Counted from the first letter of the stretch, positions 17,030 through 25,919 are shown. The stretch: 48,706 nt of DNA from Sphingomonadales bacterium UBA6174 (GCA_002422945.1 DITW01000063.1:1-48706), one strand, 5' to 3'. Numbers and translations: made by a program. Notes: generated from the sequence alone by a model not told the origin.

Positions 17030-17442
17030 GGTTGAAGATGGACAGGACAGCAACATTATTAGCCAAGTCGCTATTGGCAGGCGCGCTCGCCCTCACCCTT
17101 GCGGGCGGTGCGATGCTGGCCTCGGCACAGGGCGTTTCCGTTATCGAAACCGCCAAGGCGCAAGGCGTGATCGGGGAGACGTGGGAAGGTTATATCGACT
17201 TTGCCAAAACCCCATCCAATGCGGTGCGCGCCGAGGTTGAGGCGCTGAACATCAAACGTCGTGCGGCCTACACGCAATTGGCCAGCCAGCGCGGCGCGAC
17301 AGTGCAGGAAGTGGCGTTGAAAACCGCCTGCCAGATTTTCGCGGCGAAGGTGCCGGTCGGTCAGGCCTATTTGCTGCCGGACAAGATCTGGCGCGTGCGC
17401 GAAGGCGCAAGCCCGATCGCGCGGCCGGATTATTGCAACTGA
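17026..17442 (+). CDS. ydbL: YdbL-family (DUF1318) periplasmic protein
   Basis: A 138-residue exported protein with a signal peptide ending near ASAQG and the DUF1318 body: AKAQGVIGETWEGYIDF, NIKRRAAYTQLASQRGAT, and KTACQIFAAKVPVGQAYLLP. In E. coli YdbL acts with YdbH and YnbE, probably helping YnbE. The ATG at 17026 overlaps the YnbE stop; a second in-frame ATG at 17038 has a Shine-Dalgarno-like GAGG six bases upstream and may be the true start. A strong terminator follows. Confidence 0.85.
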   Translation: MRLKMDRTATLLAKSLLAGALALTLAGGAMLASAQGVSVIETAKAQGVIGETWEGYIDFAKTPSNAVRAEVEALNIKRRAAYTQLASQRGATVQEVALKTACQIFAAKVPVGQAYLLPDKIWRVREGASPIARPDYCN

Positions 17443-17484
17443 TCTAGTTTCAGCTTTAGAGTCAGCACATCGACCGACATAAAA

Positions 17485-17520
17485 ACGGCCCGGCATCACT
17501 GCCGGGCCGTTCTTGTTTGT
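17485..17520. terminator. Terminator between ydbL and the TorF-like porin
   Basis: ACGGCCCGGCA (17485-17495) and TGCCGGGCCGT (17500-17510) form a perfect 11-base stem with a four-base loop, then TTCTTGTTT. AAAA before the stem gives a T-run on the minus strand, so it can terminate both converging genes. Confidence 0.88.
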
Positions 17521-17566
17521 GCGGAAGGCGGCCCCTGTAAGACCGCCCTTCCGTTAAACGAGGCTA

Positions 17567-18286
17567 TTAGAACGCAACGCCGAGCGACAGGACAACGCCC
17601 GCCTTGGCATTGGAATAAAGGCCCGCCAGAACATCGGTCTTCGAGATGTCGGTATCGACATAAGACAGGCTCGCGCTCACCGGGCCAAGCGTGGTTTCAG
17701 CACCGATCTGCCATTCGTTGTACGACGTGAAGCCAAGGTCCTGCACGCCGAAACGGCCACGCAGGGTGAACGGGGTCGTCGGCACCGGTGCCGAGACTTC
17801 ACCATAAGTGTAGATCAAATCTTCATTGCCAGTCGCCTTGCGCGACGGGGCCCAATTGGCGCCAACCTTGACCGCAGCCACACCGAAGTCATGCTTCAGC
17901 GAGGTGCCGACTTCCATATAGTCAGAATCGGTACCGTTGTCCGAATCCGCATAGATGAAGAAGGTCGAATTGATGTCGAAGGTCGTGCCCGGCGCGATTT
18001 CGCGGCCATAGCCGACATACAGATCGACTTCGACATCGCCATACGCAGGCGTATCCTGCAGGTTCGACACCCAAGTACCCGCATAAAGACCGGATTCATG
18101 GCTGAGGGTCAGCGTGCCCTGTGCAGCCGGATCCTTGTCCGTGAGCGAAACACCGCGGAAGCGATAGTCGGAAACAGCGGTTGCGCCGCCGGTCACCGAG
18201 ATACCATTGCCAAGATCGATAGCAGCGGCTGCCGGAGTAGCCACGGCGAAAAGTGCGGCCGAGAGACCAATGAGAGAGGTGCGCAT
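17567..18286 (-). CDS. TorF-family putative outer-membrane porin
   Basis: A 239-residue protein with a signal peptide (cleavage near PAAAA) followed by GISVTGGATAVSDYRFRGVS, the start signature of the TorF / TIGR02001 family. The rest alternates polar and hydrophobic residues as in a beta-barrel, and the last residue is Phe, the usual outer-membrane assembly signal. The permeant is unknown. The start has a good AAGGAA Shine-Dalgarno sequence on the minus strand. The 450-base region upstream holds two palindromes that may control it. Confidence 0.85.
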   Translation of the reverse strand: MRTSLIGLSAALFAVATPAAAAIDLGNGISVTGGATAVSDYRFRGVSLTDKDPAAQGTLTLSHESGLYAGTWVSNLQDTPAYGDVEVDLYVGYGREIAPGTTFDINSTFFIYADSDNGTDSDYMEVGTSLKHDFGVAAVKVGANWAPSRKATGNEDLIYTYGEVSAPVPTTPFTLRGRFGVQDLGFTSYNEWQIGAETTLGPVSASLSYVDTDISKTDVLAGLYSNAKAGVVLSLGVAF

Positions 18287-18738
18287 GTTATATTCCTTAA
18301 TATGTTGGTCGCGTTTCTGCTCATCCTACATCCGCTGCGTTGGCATCTATCAGTCGACCATTTGCTGGTCGTGCGTGCCGTGTTCCGCATCGGACCACCT
18401 CAAGATGCGTAATTTTCCGCAATGCACAATGCTTTTGTGACACCAACAGGCCGATGAAGGGGAAAATCGGGTAAATTTACCCATGCATGTTGCCATATTG
18501 CAACAAAACCGCGCCGATTTGCCCGAAATTAGCGTAAGCCACGCTATTCATTGACAATCTGTTCAGCACAAAACGCTTCAGCCAATATTGCATCAGCAAT
18601 CCAGCGGGGGAAGCCAGCTAAATCGTCCCGTACCTTCATCGGTCGAGATGCACCGATTTAAGCGCAGTGCATCACGACAGCATGATCCGATGACACGGGC
18701 GGGTGACGCGGCAGATTCAATCAGCTAACAGCCTAAGA
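18287..18738. other. Divergent intergenic region, porin and gltX promoters
   Basis: No convincing gene. The region is AT-richer than the neighbourhood and holds the upstream sequences of two divergent genes. It contains two palindromes at 18469-18505 (listed separately). A TTGACA lies at 18551-18556 but no good -10 is found 17 bases downstream. Confidence 0.5.
18469..18505. promoter_or_regulatory. Pair of palindromes, candidate operators
   Basis: GGGTAAATTTACCC at 18469-18482 is a perfect 14-base palindrome. Five bases later TGTTGC-N6-GCAACA at 18488-18505 is a perfect 6+6 inverted repeat. They lie about 180-220 bases upstream of the porin start and about 235-270 bases upstream of gltX. Their length and symmetry fit binding sites of dimeric regulators, but the regulator is unknown. 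Confidence 0.4.
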
Positions 18739-20082
18739 ATGATCAAGACACGCTTCGCACCCAGCCCGACCGGCACATTGCACATCGGCAATATTCGCAC
18801 CGCTTTGCTGAACTGGATGTTCGCCCGCCAACAAGGCGGACAGTTTCTGCTGCGACTGGACGATACCGACGCCGAACGTTCGACCCAGGAATTTGCCGAT
18901 GCGATCATTGCCGACCTTGGCTGGCTTGGTCTCACACCCGATGATCAGGTCCGCCAGTCCGACCGTTTCGCTTTGTATCAACGGCGCTTTGACGAGTTGC
19001 GCGACAAGGGCCGGGTCTATCCTTGCTATGAAACGGCACAGGAGCTCGATCTCAAGCGCAAGGTGCTGCTTGGTCGCGGCCTGCCGCCGATTTACGACCG
19101 CGCCGCGCTACAACTGACCGATGCCGACCGTGCCGCGCTGGAAGCCAGCGGCATCGCGCCACATTGGCGGTTCAAGCTCGATCAATCGACCCCGCTGATT
19201 TTCGACGATCTGATTCGCGGTAACCAGCGTTTCGATCCGGCGCTCTTGTCTGATCCGGTCATCCGGCGCGGCGATGGAAGCTGGCTCTATATGCTGCCAA
19301 GCGTCATCGACGATGTCGACATGGGCATCACCCATGTCGTGCGCGGCGAGGATCATGTCACCAACACCGCCCTACAGTTGCAGATGTTCGAGGCGCTGGA
19401 CGCCCCCGCCCCACGCTTTGCCCATGCCGCCTTGTTGACCGGCGAAGAGGGCAAATTATCCAAGCGGCTCGGCTCGCTGGGCGTCGATCATTTCCGCGCA
19501 ACCGGGATCGAGGCATTGGCCGTCAAGGCGCTGCTCGCCCGCATCGGCACCAGCGACCCGGTCATCCCGGTGGCCGATATGACCGCGCTGATTGAGAGCT
19601 TCAACTTCGCGCATTTTGGCCGCGCCCCGGCCCGGTTCGACGAAACCGAACTCGCTGCGATCAACGCCCGCATCCTGCATCTGCTGCCCTATGAAAGCGT
19701 GGCCGATCGCCTGCCCGAAGGTATGGACGCGCCAGCCTGGGCCGCCATCCGCCCCAATATCTCCACGCTTGGCGATGTCGGTGAATGGTGGCGCCTTGTG
19801 CGCCACGCCCCCGCAAATCCGAACATCGATCCGGAAGATCGGGCCTATCTGGCGGATGCCGCCGATATTGCCGCGACGCTCGATTGGACATCCGATCCTT
19901 GGCACGGATTGACGTCGCGGCTGAAGGACATATCGGGCCGCAAGGGCAAGGCGCTGTTCCTGCCGCTGCGCCGCGCCCTGACCGGGCTTGACCACGGTCC
20001 GGACATGGCGGCACTTTTGCCCCTGATTGATCAGCAGGATGCCGTGGCCCGTTTGCGGGCAAGCGCGGCAGCCCAAGCTTGA
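18739..20082 (+). CDS. gltX: Glutamate-tRNA ligase
   Basis: A 447-residue class I aminoacyl-tRNA synthetase that charges tRNA-Glu. It starts with TRFAPSPTGTLHIGNIRTAL, where HIGN is the HIGH motif, and the KMSKS-type motif is KLSKRLGS, a normal variant for GluRS. LLRLDDTDAERS and VVRGEDHVTNTALQLQMFEA are also typical. The ATG at 18739 gives the usual one or two residues before the RFAPSPTG motif; an in-frame GTG at 18703 would add 12 residues without family support. Many alphaproteobacteria have two gltX copies, one of which may also charge tRNA-Gln; which type this is cannot be decided by eye. Confidence 0.94.
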   Translation: MIKTRFAPSPTGTLHIGNIRTALLNWMFARQQGGQFLLRLDDTDAERSTQEFADAIIADLGWLGLTPDDQVRQSDRFALYQRRFDELRDKGRVYPCYETAQELDLKRKVLLGRGLPPIYDRAALQLTDADRAALEASGIAPHWRFKLDQSTPLIFDDLIRGNQRFDPALLSDPVIRRGDGSWLYMLPSVIDDVDMGITHVVRGEDHVTNTALQLQMFEALDAPAPRFAHAALLTGEEGKLSKRLGSLGVDHFRATGIEALAVKALLARIGTSDPVIPVADMTALIESFNFAHFGRAPARFDETELAAINARILHLLPYESVADRLPEGMDAPAWAAIRPNISTLGDVGEWWRLVRHAPANPNIDPEDRAYLADAADIAATLDWTSDPWHGLTSRLKDISGRKGKALFLPLRRALTGLDHGPDMAALLPLIDQQDAVARLRASAAAQA

Positions 20083-20173
20083 AAACCCGTTTCATCGCCA
20101 ACCCGCCTCGCCTTGCCCGTCTATGCGGGTGGCGGGGCTTGCATTTGGCGGTAAATGCATCACTTAGGTTTTC

Positions 20174-22681
20174 ATGAATTTCGGGTCGTCCAAACTACGC
20201 TATCTCAATATGATGACGAGCGGGCTGGCATTGCTGCTAGCCCCCGTCACCAGCCATGCGGCCAAAGCCGATAAGCGCGAAAAGAGCAAGGCCGTGGCCT
20301 CCTCATCGAGTGAGGTCAAATCCCCGCCCGCATCCTTGCTCAAACCGCCAGTCCCTTACGTGCCGGTCCCTTCGTCGGACAAACCAGACTCCGAAAGTTC
20401 GCTCGAATCCTCCCCCGCTCCTTCGCCCGTCGATCCGTTCCAAAGCGCACGACAAGCCGAAAGCAGAGGCGACCCGACCGAGGCCTTGACCGCCTATATC
20501 CGGGTGCTGGCCACTAACCCCCGCAACATCCGCGCGCTGGTGGGCGCAGGCAAGTCGGCGATGCGGGTCGGCGATGCCGAAGCCGCGATTGGCTTTCTCG
20601 CCCGGGCCGATGAAATCGATCCCCGTTCCGGCCCGACCAAGGCAGCGCTCGCTGCCGCATTGGTGATGATGGACCGGCCACGCGATGCCTTGCCGCTATT
20701 TGACGAAGCCTTGCGTTACGGGGTGCGTGAAGCCGACATCGCGGGCGATCGCGGCCTTGCCTATGATTTGATGGGCGATCCGGTGCGCGCGCAAAAGGAA
20801 TATGCGCTCGCGCTCAAAAATGGGCCGGATAGTGAAATCGTCCGCCGCCTCGCCATTTCGCAAGGTGCAGCGGGCAAGATGGCGCTTGCGCTCGATACGC
20901 TTGATCCACTGCTGCGCAAACAGGATCGCGCGGCGTGGCGTGATCGCGCGTTCATCATGGCGATGAGCGGCGATGCCCGTGGTGCGCAGCAATCGGCGGC
21001 GCTGATTCTCCCGCCAGCGCAGGTCAATGTCCTCTCCCCCTATTTGGGACGGATGGCGACTTTGTCCCCGACTGAAAGGATGCGGGCGGTGCATTTCGGC
21101 GTATTCCCGGATACTGGCAACGCGGCTTCGGCGGAAACCATCGCGATGATCGAGGAAGGCAGCACGGCAAGTGCCAGCGCCCCCGCATCGGATAGCGCAG
21201 CAGCTGAACGCATGCGGCAGGAATTTCAGGCCTCAGTCGCGGCCCGCACCCGGGCAATGGCGGCAGAAGAAGCGCGTGTGAAAGCGCAGGTAGAAGCAAG
21301 AGCGCGGGCCAAGGCTGAAGCGGAGGCAAAGGCGAAGGCCAAAGCGCAGGCGGCAGCCGAAGCTCAAGCAAAAATGCAGGCGGCAGCTGAAGCTCAAGCA
21401 AAAATGCAAGCCGCAGCCGATGCCCAAGCAAGACTGCAGGCAACAGCTGAAGCGCAGTTAAAAGCGCAGGCGGCGACTGAAGCCGAGGCAAGATTGCAGG
21501 CAGCAGCGGAAGCCGAAGCGCGCGCCCGCAAAGCCGAACAGGATCGCGGCACACAACTTGCTGCCGCCCCACAGGTTGCGCCCGCATTGGCCAGCGCGTC
21601 AGCGACGTTATCACCCCCTGCAGCGGCACCGGCCAGCTCGGTCAATCAGAGCCAGTTCAGCAATATGATTGCCGCACAACAGACGCCAGCAGCGCCAGCG
21701 ACAACCCCGCCGTCGATCGTGACTGCGCCCGCAGCGCCCGCGACCGCGTCTCGCGCGGCGATCGCCGGTCCATCGCCAGATGGGTCGACCATCGGGACCA
21801 GCGCATTCCCGGCATCGGTGGCGCCACCCGCGCCAAGGTCGACCCCGGCCCCGATCAACGCCTCCGACCGTTTGCAAATCGCCTTGCCTGACCTTGGCGC
21901 GGATGAAGAAAAGCCGATTGAAACGAGCGCGGTCGTCGCCGCCCTGACGCGCGAACGCCTGCCGAAACAGCCGGTTCCCGCCGCGCGTCCCGCACCGGGC
22001 GCGACCCCAGTCGCAGCTATCAGCGCCACCAAGCCGGTCTCGGACAAAAAGCCATTAGAAAAGCTGGCGGAAAAATCGCCAGAGAAATTGGCCGACAAGA
22101 ACAATCCCGATTGCGCCAAGGACCACAAAGCGAAAAAGGGCGCGCCCGCCAAAAAGGGCTGCGATGCCAAGGACGCCAAAAATAGCGAATTGGCCAAGGC
22201 GGATTGCAAGCCCGATCCCAAGGTCAAGAAGGGCAGCAAGACCGCACTCATCTGTGATGCGCCCAAGCCTGTCTGCAAACCGGCCCCCAAGGCGAAAAAG
22301 GGCAGCAAGGCCCAAATTTGCGAGGACCCGAAGGCACTGCGCGAGGCCGATGCCAAAAATGCCAAGGACAAGGACGCCAAGGATAAGATCGGCAAGGCCA
22401 AATCCGACACCGAACGTTATTGGGCGCAAGTCGCAAGCGGCCCGAACAAGGCCGATCTTGGCAAGGTCTATGCTAAAATCAAGGATAAGGCTGGCGCATT
22501 GGTCGGCGGCAAATCCGTCGCGACCTCGCCTTGGCGCGGGTCCAACCGCTTGCTGATCGGGCCGTTCTCATCGGAGGATGAAGCACAGTCCTTCGTCAAC
22601 AAGCTGGCGGCGAAGGGCGTGTCCGCCATCCAATTCACCAGCCGCGTCGGCGTCTCGGTCGAAAATCTGCCCCTCAAATGA
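20174..22681 (+). CDS. Large TPR / coiled-coil / SPOR-domain envelope protein
   Basis: An 835-residue exported protein. A signal peptide (cleavage near SHAAK) is followed by a Ser/Pro-rich stretch, TPR-like helical repeats at about 95-270 (for example NPRNIRALVGAGKSAMRVGD), an Ala/Gln/Lys/Glu-rich coiled coil at about 350-460 that includes six 10-residue repeats, a Pro/Ala-rich region, then a Lys-rich region at about 620-735 with several Cys in CKPDPKVKKGSK- and CKPAPKAKKGSK-like units. The C-terminal 90 residues form a SPOR domain (RYWAQVASG, LLIGPFSSEDEAQSFVNKLA), which binds glycan strands lacking peptide stems and often localises proteins to the division septum. Its TGA overlaps the dGTPase start. 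Confidence 0.85.
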   Translation: MNFGSSKLRYLNMMTSGLALLLAPVTSHAAKADKREKSKAVASSSSEVKSPPASLLKPPVPYVPVPSSDKPDSESSLESSPAPSPVDPFQSARQAESRGDPTEALTAYIRVLATNPRNIRALVGAGKSAMRVGDAEAAIGFLARADEIDPRSGPTKAALAAALVMMDRPRDALPLFDEALRYGVREADIAGDRGLAYDLMGDPVRAQKEYALALKNGPDSEIVRRLAISQGAAGKMALALDTLDPLLRKQDRAAWRDRAFIMAMSGDARGAQQSAALILPPAQVNVLSPYLGRMATLSPTERMRAVHFGVFPDTGNAASAETIAMIEEGSTASASAPASDSAAAERMRQEFQASVAARTRAMAAEEARVKAQVEARARAKAEAEAKAKAKAQAAAEAQAKMQAAAEAQAKMQAAADAQARLQATAEAQLKAQAATEAEARLQAAAEAEARARKAEQDRGTQLAAAPQVAPALASASATLSPPAAAPASSVNQSQFSNMIAAQQTPAAPATTPPSIVTAPAAPATASRAAIAGPSPDGSTIGTSAFPASVAPPAPRSTPAPINASDRLQIALPDLGADEEKPIETSAVVAALTRERLPKQPVPAARPAPGATPVAAISATKPVSDKKPLEKLAEKSPEKLADKNNPDCAKDHKAKKGAPAKKGCDAKDAKNSELAKADCKPDPKVKKGSKTALICDAPKPVCKPAPKAKKGSKAQICEDPKALREADAKNAKDKDAKDKIGKAKSDTERYWAQVASGPNKADLGKVYAKIKDKAGALVGGKSVATSPWRGSNRLLIGPFSSEDEAQSFVNKLAAKGVSAIQFTSRVGVSVENLPLK
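21353..21532 (+). repeat. Six tandem 30-base units encoding a 10-residue coiled-coil repeat
   Basis: The in-frame units begin at 21353, 21383, 21413, 21443, 21473 and 21503. The first two differ by only two bases and encode the same peptide, roughly AAEAQAKMQA; later units diverge (Arg, Leu, Thr replacements). This indicates recent duplication at the left end. The unit lies in the Ala-rich helical part of the SPOR protein and is likely prone to length change. Confidence 0.9.
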
Positions 22682-23853
22682 ACCATGCTATTCTGGCGAA
22701 CCTCGCCTGCGACCCACATCACAGCCGGGGACGGCAATTCACCGAAGATTCCTGCGGCAATCGCGGGCCACGCTCGGTATTTCAACGCGACCGCGACCGC
22801 ATCATTCACAGCGTCGCTTTTCGTCGGCTGCGGCACAAGACGCAGGTGTTCATCGCGCCTGATGGCGATCATTTTCGCGTCCGCCTGACCCATAGTCTGG
22901 AGGTCGCGCAGATCGGGCGCACCATTGCCCGCGCGCTGGGGTTGAACGAGGATTTGACCGAGGCCCTGTGCCTTGCCCATGACATCGGCCATCCGCCATT
23001 CGGCCATGCAGGCGAGGATGTGATGCACCGCATCATGGCCGATGCGGGCGGTTTCGATCACAATGCCCATTGCCTGCGGATTCTGGCGCAGTTGGAATCA
23101 CCCTATCCGGGCTTTGACGGGCTGAATCTCAGCTGGGAAATGCTGGAGGGACTGGCCAAGCATAATGGCCCGGTCAGTCATCCCAATTGGGCGCTGACAG
23201 CGATTGATCAGGCATTTCCACTTGAATTGGGGCAATGGCCGTCGCTGGAGGCGCAGATTGCCGCGCTCGCCGATGACATCGCCTATGACAATCACGATAT
23301 GGATGACGGCCTGCGCGCCGGGCTGATCAGTTTGGACGAATTGGCAGAAGAGGTGCCATTCGTCGCCGCCAACCTCGCCCGCATCCGCCAACGCCTGCCC
23401 GATCTGGGGCGCGACCGGCTGATTGCGGAACTGGTGCGCGATCAGATCGGCCTGATGGTCAATGACCTGATCGAAACAACGATCCGACAGGCGAACGAGG
23501 CCGGTGTCACCTCTGCCGATGAGGTCCGCGCGGCGGGACGGATGCTCGCGCGCTTCTCGGATGCAATGGCCAAGGCCGAACGCAGCCTCAAATCATTCCT
23601 GTATCAGCGCCTGTATCGCCACAAAGACGTGATGGCCGTATCCGAACGTGCCGCCGGGGCGCTGGATGAATTGTTTCGCGCCTATATTCTTCACCCGGAA
23701 CGAATGCCGCCCGAATGGGTCGCGACATTGCCCGCAAGCGAACCGGCACGCACCCGCCATATCTGCGACTTCATGGCAGGCATGACCGACCGTTACGCAC
23801 TGTCGCGTTATCGCGAATGGATCGGCCCGATAGAAATGCCGGATGGGGTTTGA
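22678..23853 (+). CDS. Deoxyguanosinetriphosphate triphosphohydrolase-like protein
   Basis: A 391-residue HD-superfamily enzyme that removes tripolyphosphate from dGTP or other dNTPs. Family signs are RSVFQRDRDRIIHSVAFRRL near the N-terminus, KTQVF, then the HD-site residues in RLTHSLEVAQIGR and ALCLAHDIGHPPFGHAGED. The length fits the short Dgt type 2 group rather than the long enterobacterial Dgt. The ATG at 22678 overlaps the stop of the SPOR gene (ATGA), so the two are translationally coupled. Confidence 0.9.
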   Translation: MNHAILANLACDPHHSRGRQFTEDSCGNRGPRSVFQRDRDRIIHSVAFRRLRHKTQVFIAPDGDHFRVRLTHSLEVAQIGRTIARALGLNEDLTEALCLAHDIGHPPFGHAGEDVMHRIMADAGGFDHNAHCLRILAQLESPYPGFDGLNLSWEMLEGLAKHNGPVSHPNWALTAIDQAFPLELGQWPSLEAQIAALADDIAYDNHDMDDGLRAGLISLDELAEEVPFVAANLARIRQRLPDLGRDRLIAELVRDQIGLMVNDLIETTIRQANEAGVTSADEVRAAGRMLARFSDAMAKAERSLKSFLYQRLYRHKDVMAVSERAAGALDELFRAYILHPERMPPEWVATLPASEPARTRHICDFMAGMTDRYALSRYREWIGPIEMPDGV

Positions 23854-23935
23854 ATAAACGCTCTCCGTTCTGGCCGTTAAACTGCGGCCTTGTCTGGAGC
23901 ATGCGTTTCAGACTAATGTCGCCCTCCTGACCGAT

Positions 23936-25279
23936 ATGGACATCCCCCTCGCCCCCTTTCCCTGGCTCGATCTCGCGATCATCCTGGCGCTTATTGCGCT
24001 CAACGGGGTGTTCGCCATGTCGGAGCTGGCCATCGTATCTGCCCGCAGACAACGGCTGGAGGCGCTTGCCGCCCGCGGCGAACGCGGTGCGCAGACGGCT
24101 TTGTTGCTGGGCGCCGATCCGGGACGTTTCCTGTCGACGGTACAAATCGGGATCACGCTGATCGGCATTATCGCGGGCGCCTTTTCCGGGGCAAGCCTTG
24201 GCCATCCGACGGCCATGCGTCTCGCTTATCTCGGATTCGAGCCGGAACTTGCGGAAACTTTGGGCTTTATCATCGTGATCGGTGCAACGACCTATGCCTC
24301 GCTGGTGATCGGCGAACTGGTGCCAAAGCAATTTGCCTTGCGCGCGCCGGAACCGCTTGCCTGCATCATGTCCGTGCCGATGTTGTGGCTGTCCCATCTG
24401 ACCGCGCCGTTGGTCTGGCTGCTCGACAAGAGCAGCGCCCTCATTTTCACGCTGCTGCGACTGGAGCGCGAATCCGAGAATAAGGTCACCGCCGAGGAAC
24501 TGCACCTCGTCGTGGCCGAAGCCAGCAAATCAGGCGTGATCGAGGAGAGCGAACGCGCGATTATTTCAGGCGTCGTGCGCCTCGCCGACCGCCCCGCGCG
24601 TGAAGTAATGACCCCGCGCACCGAAGTGGACTGGCTGCCGATCGATGCGACGCCCGCACAATTGATCGAGGCGCTGGGCAATATTCCGCACAGCCGCATT
24701 CCGGTCGCAGACGGGTCGGTCGATAATATCATCGGCATCGTCCAGTCGCGCGACCTGCTGCTGGCGAGCCTGACCGGCAAAGAGATCGACCTGCGCCAGA
24801 TGCTCCGCAAAACATTGGTCATCCCCGATCAGATCGATGCGATGGATGCGCTGGATGCCCTGCGTCAGGCCGAGGTGCCGATGCTGCTCGTCCATGATGA
24901 ATATGGCCATTTCGAAGGGCTGATCACCCCCGCCGATCTATTGATCGCGATTGCGGGGAGCTTTGCCTCCGATGCCGACCTTGGACTTGATCCCGCGATC
25001 AGCGTGCTGGAAGATGGACAATATCTGATTTCCGGGTCGATGGCGGCAGATGCCATGGCCGACCGACTGGGCTTTGAACTGCCGGAAGATCGCGATTATG
25101 CGACGGCGGCGGGTTTTGTGCTGGATATATTGCGCCATTTGCCGAAAACCGGCGAACATTTCGAACATCTGGGCTGGCGGATTACCATCGCCGATATGGA
25201 TGGTCGCCGCATTGACAAGCTGTTGGTCCGCCCGACGGAATCCAAGCGCCGCGAAACGGCGGCTGCTCCGACAAGCTAA
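23936..25279 (+). CDS. CNNM / CorC-HlyC family transporter protein
   Basis: A 447-residue membrane protein of the DUF21-CBS-CorC_HlyC architecture. The DUF21 domain, about residues 1-190, has four hydrophobic segments, including LNGVFAMSELAIVSARRQRL and FLSTVQIGITLIGIIAGAFS. Two CBS motifs follow at about 210-335 (REVMTPRTEVDWLPID; VPMLLVHDEYGHFEGLITPA), then a CorC_HlyC domain at about 350-435. The family is often named hemolysin-like but is linked to Mg2+/Co2+ export or homeostasis. The start at 23936 precedes the first segment directly. It converges with phaR across a terminator. Confidence 0.9.
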   Translation: MDIPLAPFPWLDLAIILALIALNGVFAMSELAIVSARRQRLEALAARGERGAQTALLLGADPGRFLSTVQIGITLIGIIAGAFSGASLGHPTAMRLAYLGFEPELAETLGFIIVIGATTYASLVIGELVPKQFALRAPEPLACIMSVPMLWLSHLTAPLVWLLDKSSALIFTLLRLERESENKVTAEELHLVVAEASKSGVIEESERAIISGVVRLADRPAREVMTPRTEVDWLPIDATPAQLIEALGNIPHSRIPVADGSVDNIIGIVQSRDLLLASLTGKEIDLRQMLRKTLVIPDQIDAMDALDALRQAEVPMLLVHDEYGHFEGLITPADLLIAIAGSFASDADLGLDPAISVLEDGQYLISGSMAADAMADRLGFELPEDRDYATAAGFVLDILRHLPKTGEHFEHLGWRITIADMDGRRIDKLLVRPTESKRRETAAAPTS

Positions 25280-25284
25280 CGCAT

Positions 25285-25316
25285 CAGGCCCGCCGCGGTC
25301 TGTGCCGACGGGCCTG
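25285..25316. terminator. Terminator between the CNNM gene and phaR
   Basis: CAGGCCCGCCG and CGACGGGCCTG pair over 11 bases with one G-T pair and a loop of about 10 bases. It sits between converging stops at 25279 and 25326. A T-rich stretch after it on the plus strand is short (TTGCATT). Confidence 0.7.
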
Positions 25317-25325
25317 TTGCATTGC

Positions 25326-25919
25326 TTATATGTCGATCTTGTCGATCTTGCCCTGAAGCGCGGCAAGCTGCGCCTTCAACGCTTCAAGTTCGTCTTGTTC
25401 CTTATTGTCGCCAGCCTTTGGAGCCGTGTCGGCCTTGGCGCCGGTTGTGGCATCCAGACCGCCCACAGTGCCGCCCGCTGCACGAAAAGCCGTGGTGGCG
25501 GCATCAAAGAACGCCATGTTCTGGCGGGCCAGTTCAGCGAACGGACCGGTGCCGAATGCGCCCTCCATCGCCGAACGGAATTGCTCTTGATTGCGGCGAA
25601 ACGCGTCCATCGACGATTCGAGATATTGCGGCACGAGCGATTGCATCGAATCGCCATACATCGAGATCAATTGGCGCAAGAAATTGACCGGCAGCATGTT
25701 GGCGCCACGAGCTTCTTCGTCCATGATGATCTGCGTCAACACATTGTGCGTGATGTCATCACCGCTTTTCGCGTCTACCACTTTGAAATGGCGACCTTCT
25801 CGTGTCATGTGCGCAAGATTGTCGAGCGTGATATAGGTTGAGGATTCAGTATTATAAAGTCGGCGATTGGCGTATTTCTTGATCACCACCACATCGTCGC
25901 TATTGGGCGTTCCTGACAT
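25326..25919 (-). CDS. phaR: Polyhydroxyalkanoate synthesis repressor
   Basis: A 197-residue DNA- and PHA-binding regulator that represses phasin and related genes until PHA granules titrate it. The N-terminal DNA-binding domain is diagnostic: VIKKYANRRLYNTESSTYIT, then HNVLTQIIMDEEARG. A PHB-accumulation repeat follows (FLRQLISMYGDSMQSLVPQY), then an acidic, charged C-terminus with a short coiled coil at the very end. The ATG at 25919 has a strong GAGGAAGG about 8 bases upstream on the minus strand. The start codon overlaps that of the divergent PhaC-like gene. Confidence 0.95.
   Translation of the reverse strand: MSGTPNSDDVVVIKKYANRRLYNTESSTYITLDNLAHMTREGRHFKVVDAKSGDDITHNVLTQIIMDEEARGANMLPVNFLRQLISMYGDSMQSLVPQYLESSMDAFRRNQEQFRSAMEGAFGTGPFAELARQNMAFFDAATTAFRAAGGTVGGLDATTGAKADTAPKAGDNKEQDELEALKAQLAALQGKIDKIDI

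Noticed and set aside
20083..20173. Terminator after gltX
   Set aside because: GC-rich partial complementarity is present but no stable stem followed by a T-run could be drawn convincingly.
21353..21532. Regular 30-base repeats resembling a CRISPR array
   Set aside because: The units are contiguous without spacers, in frame within a gene, and encode a helical repeat.
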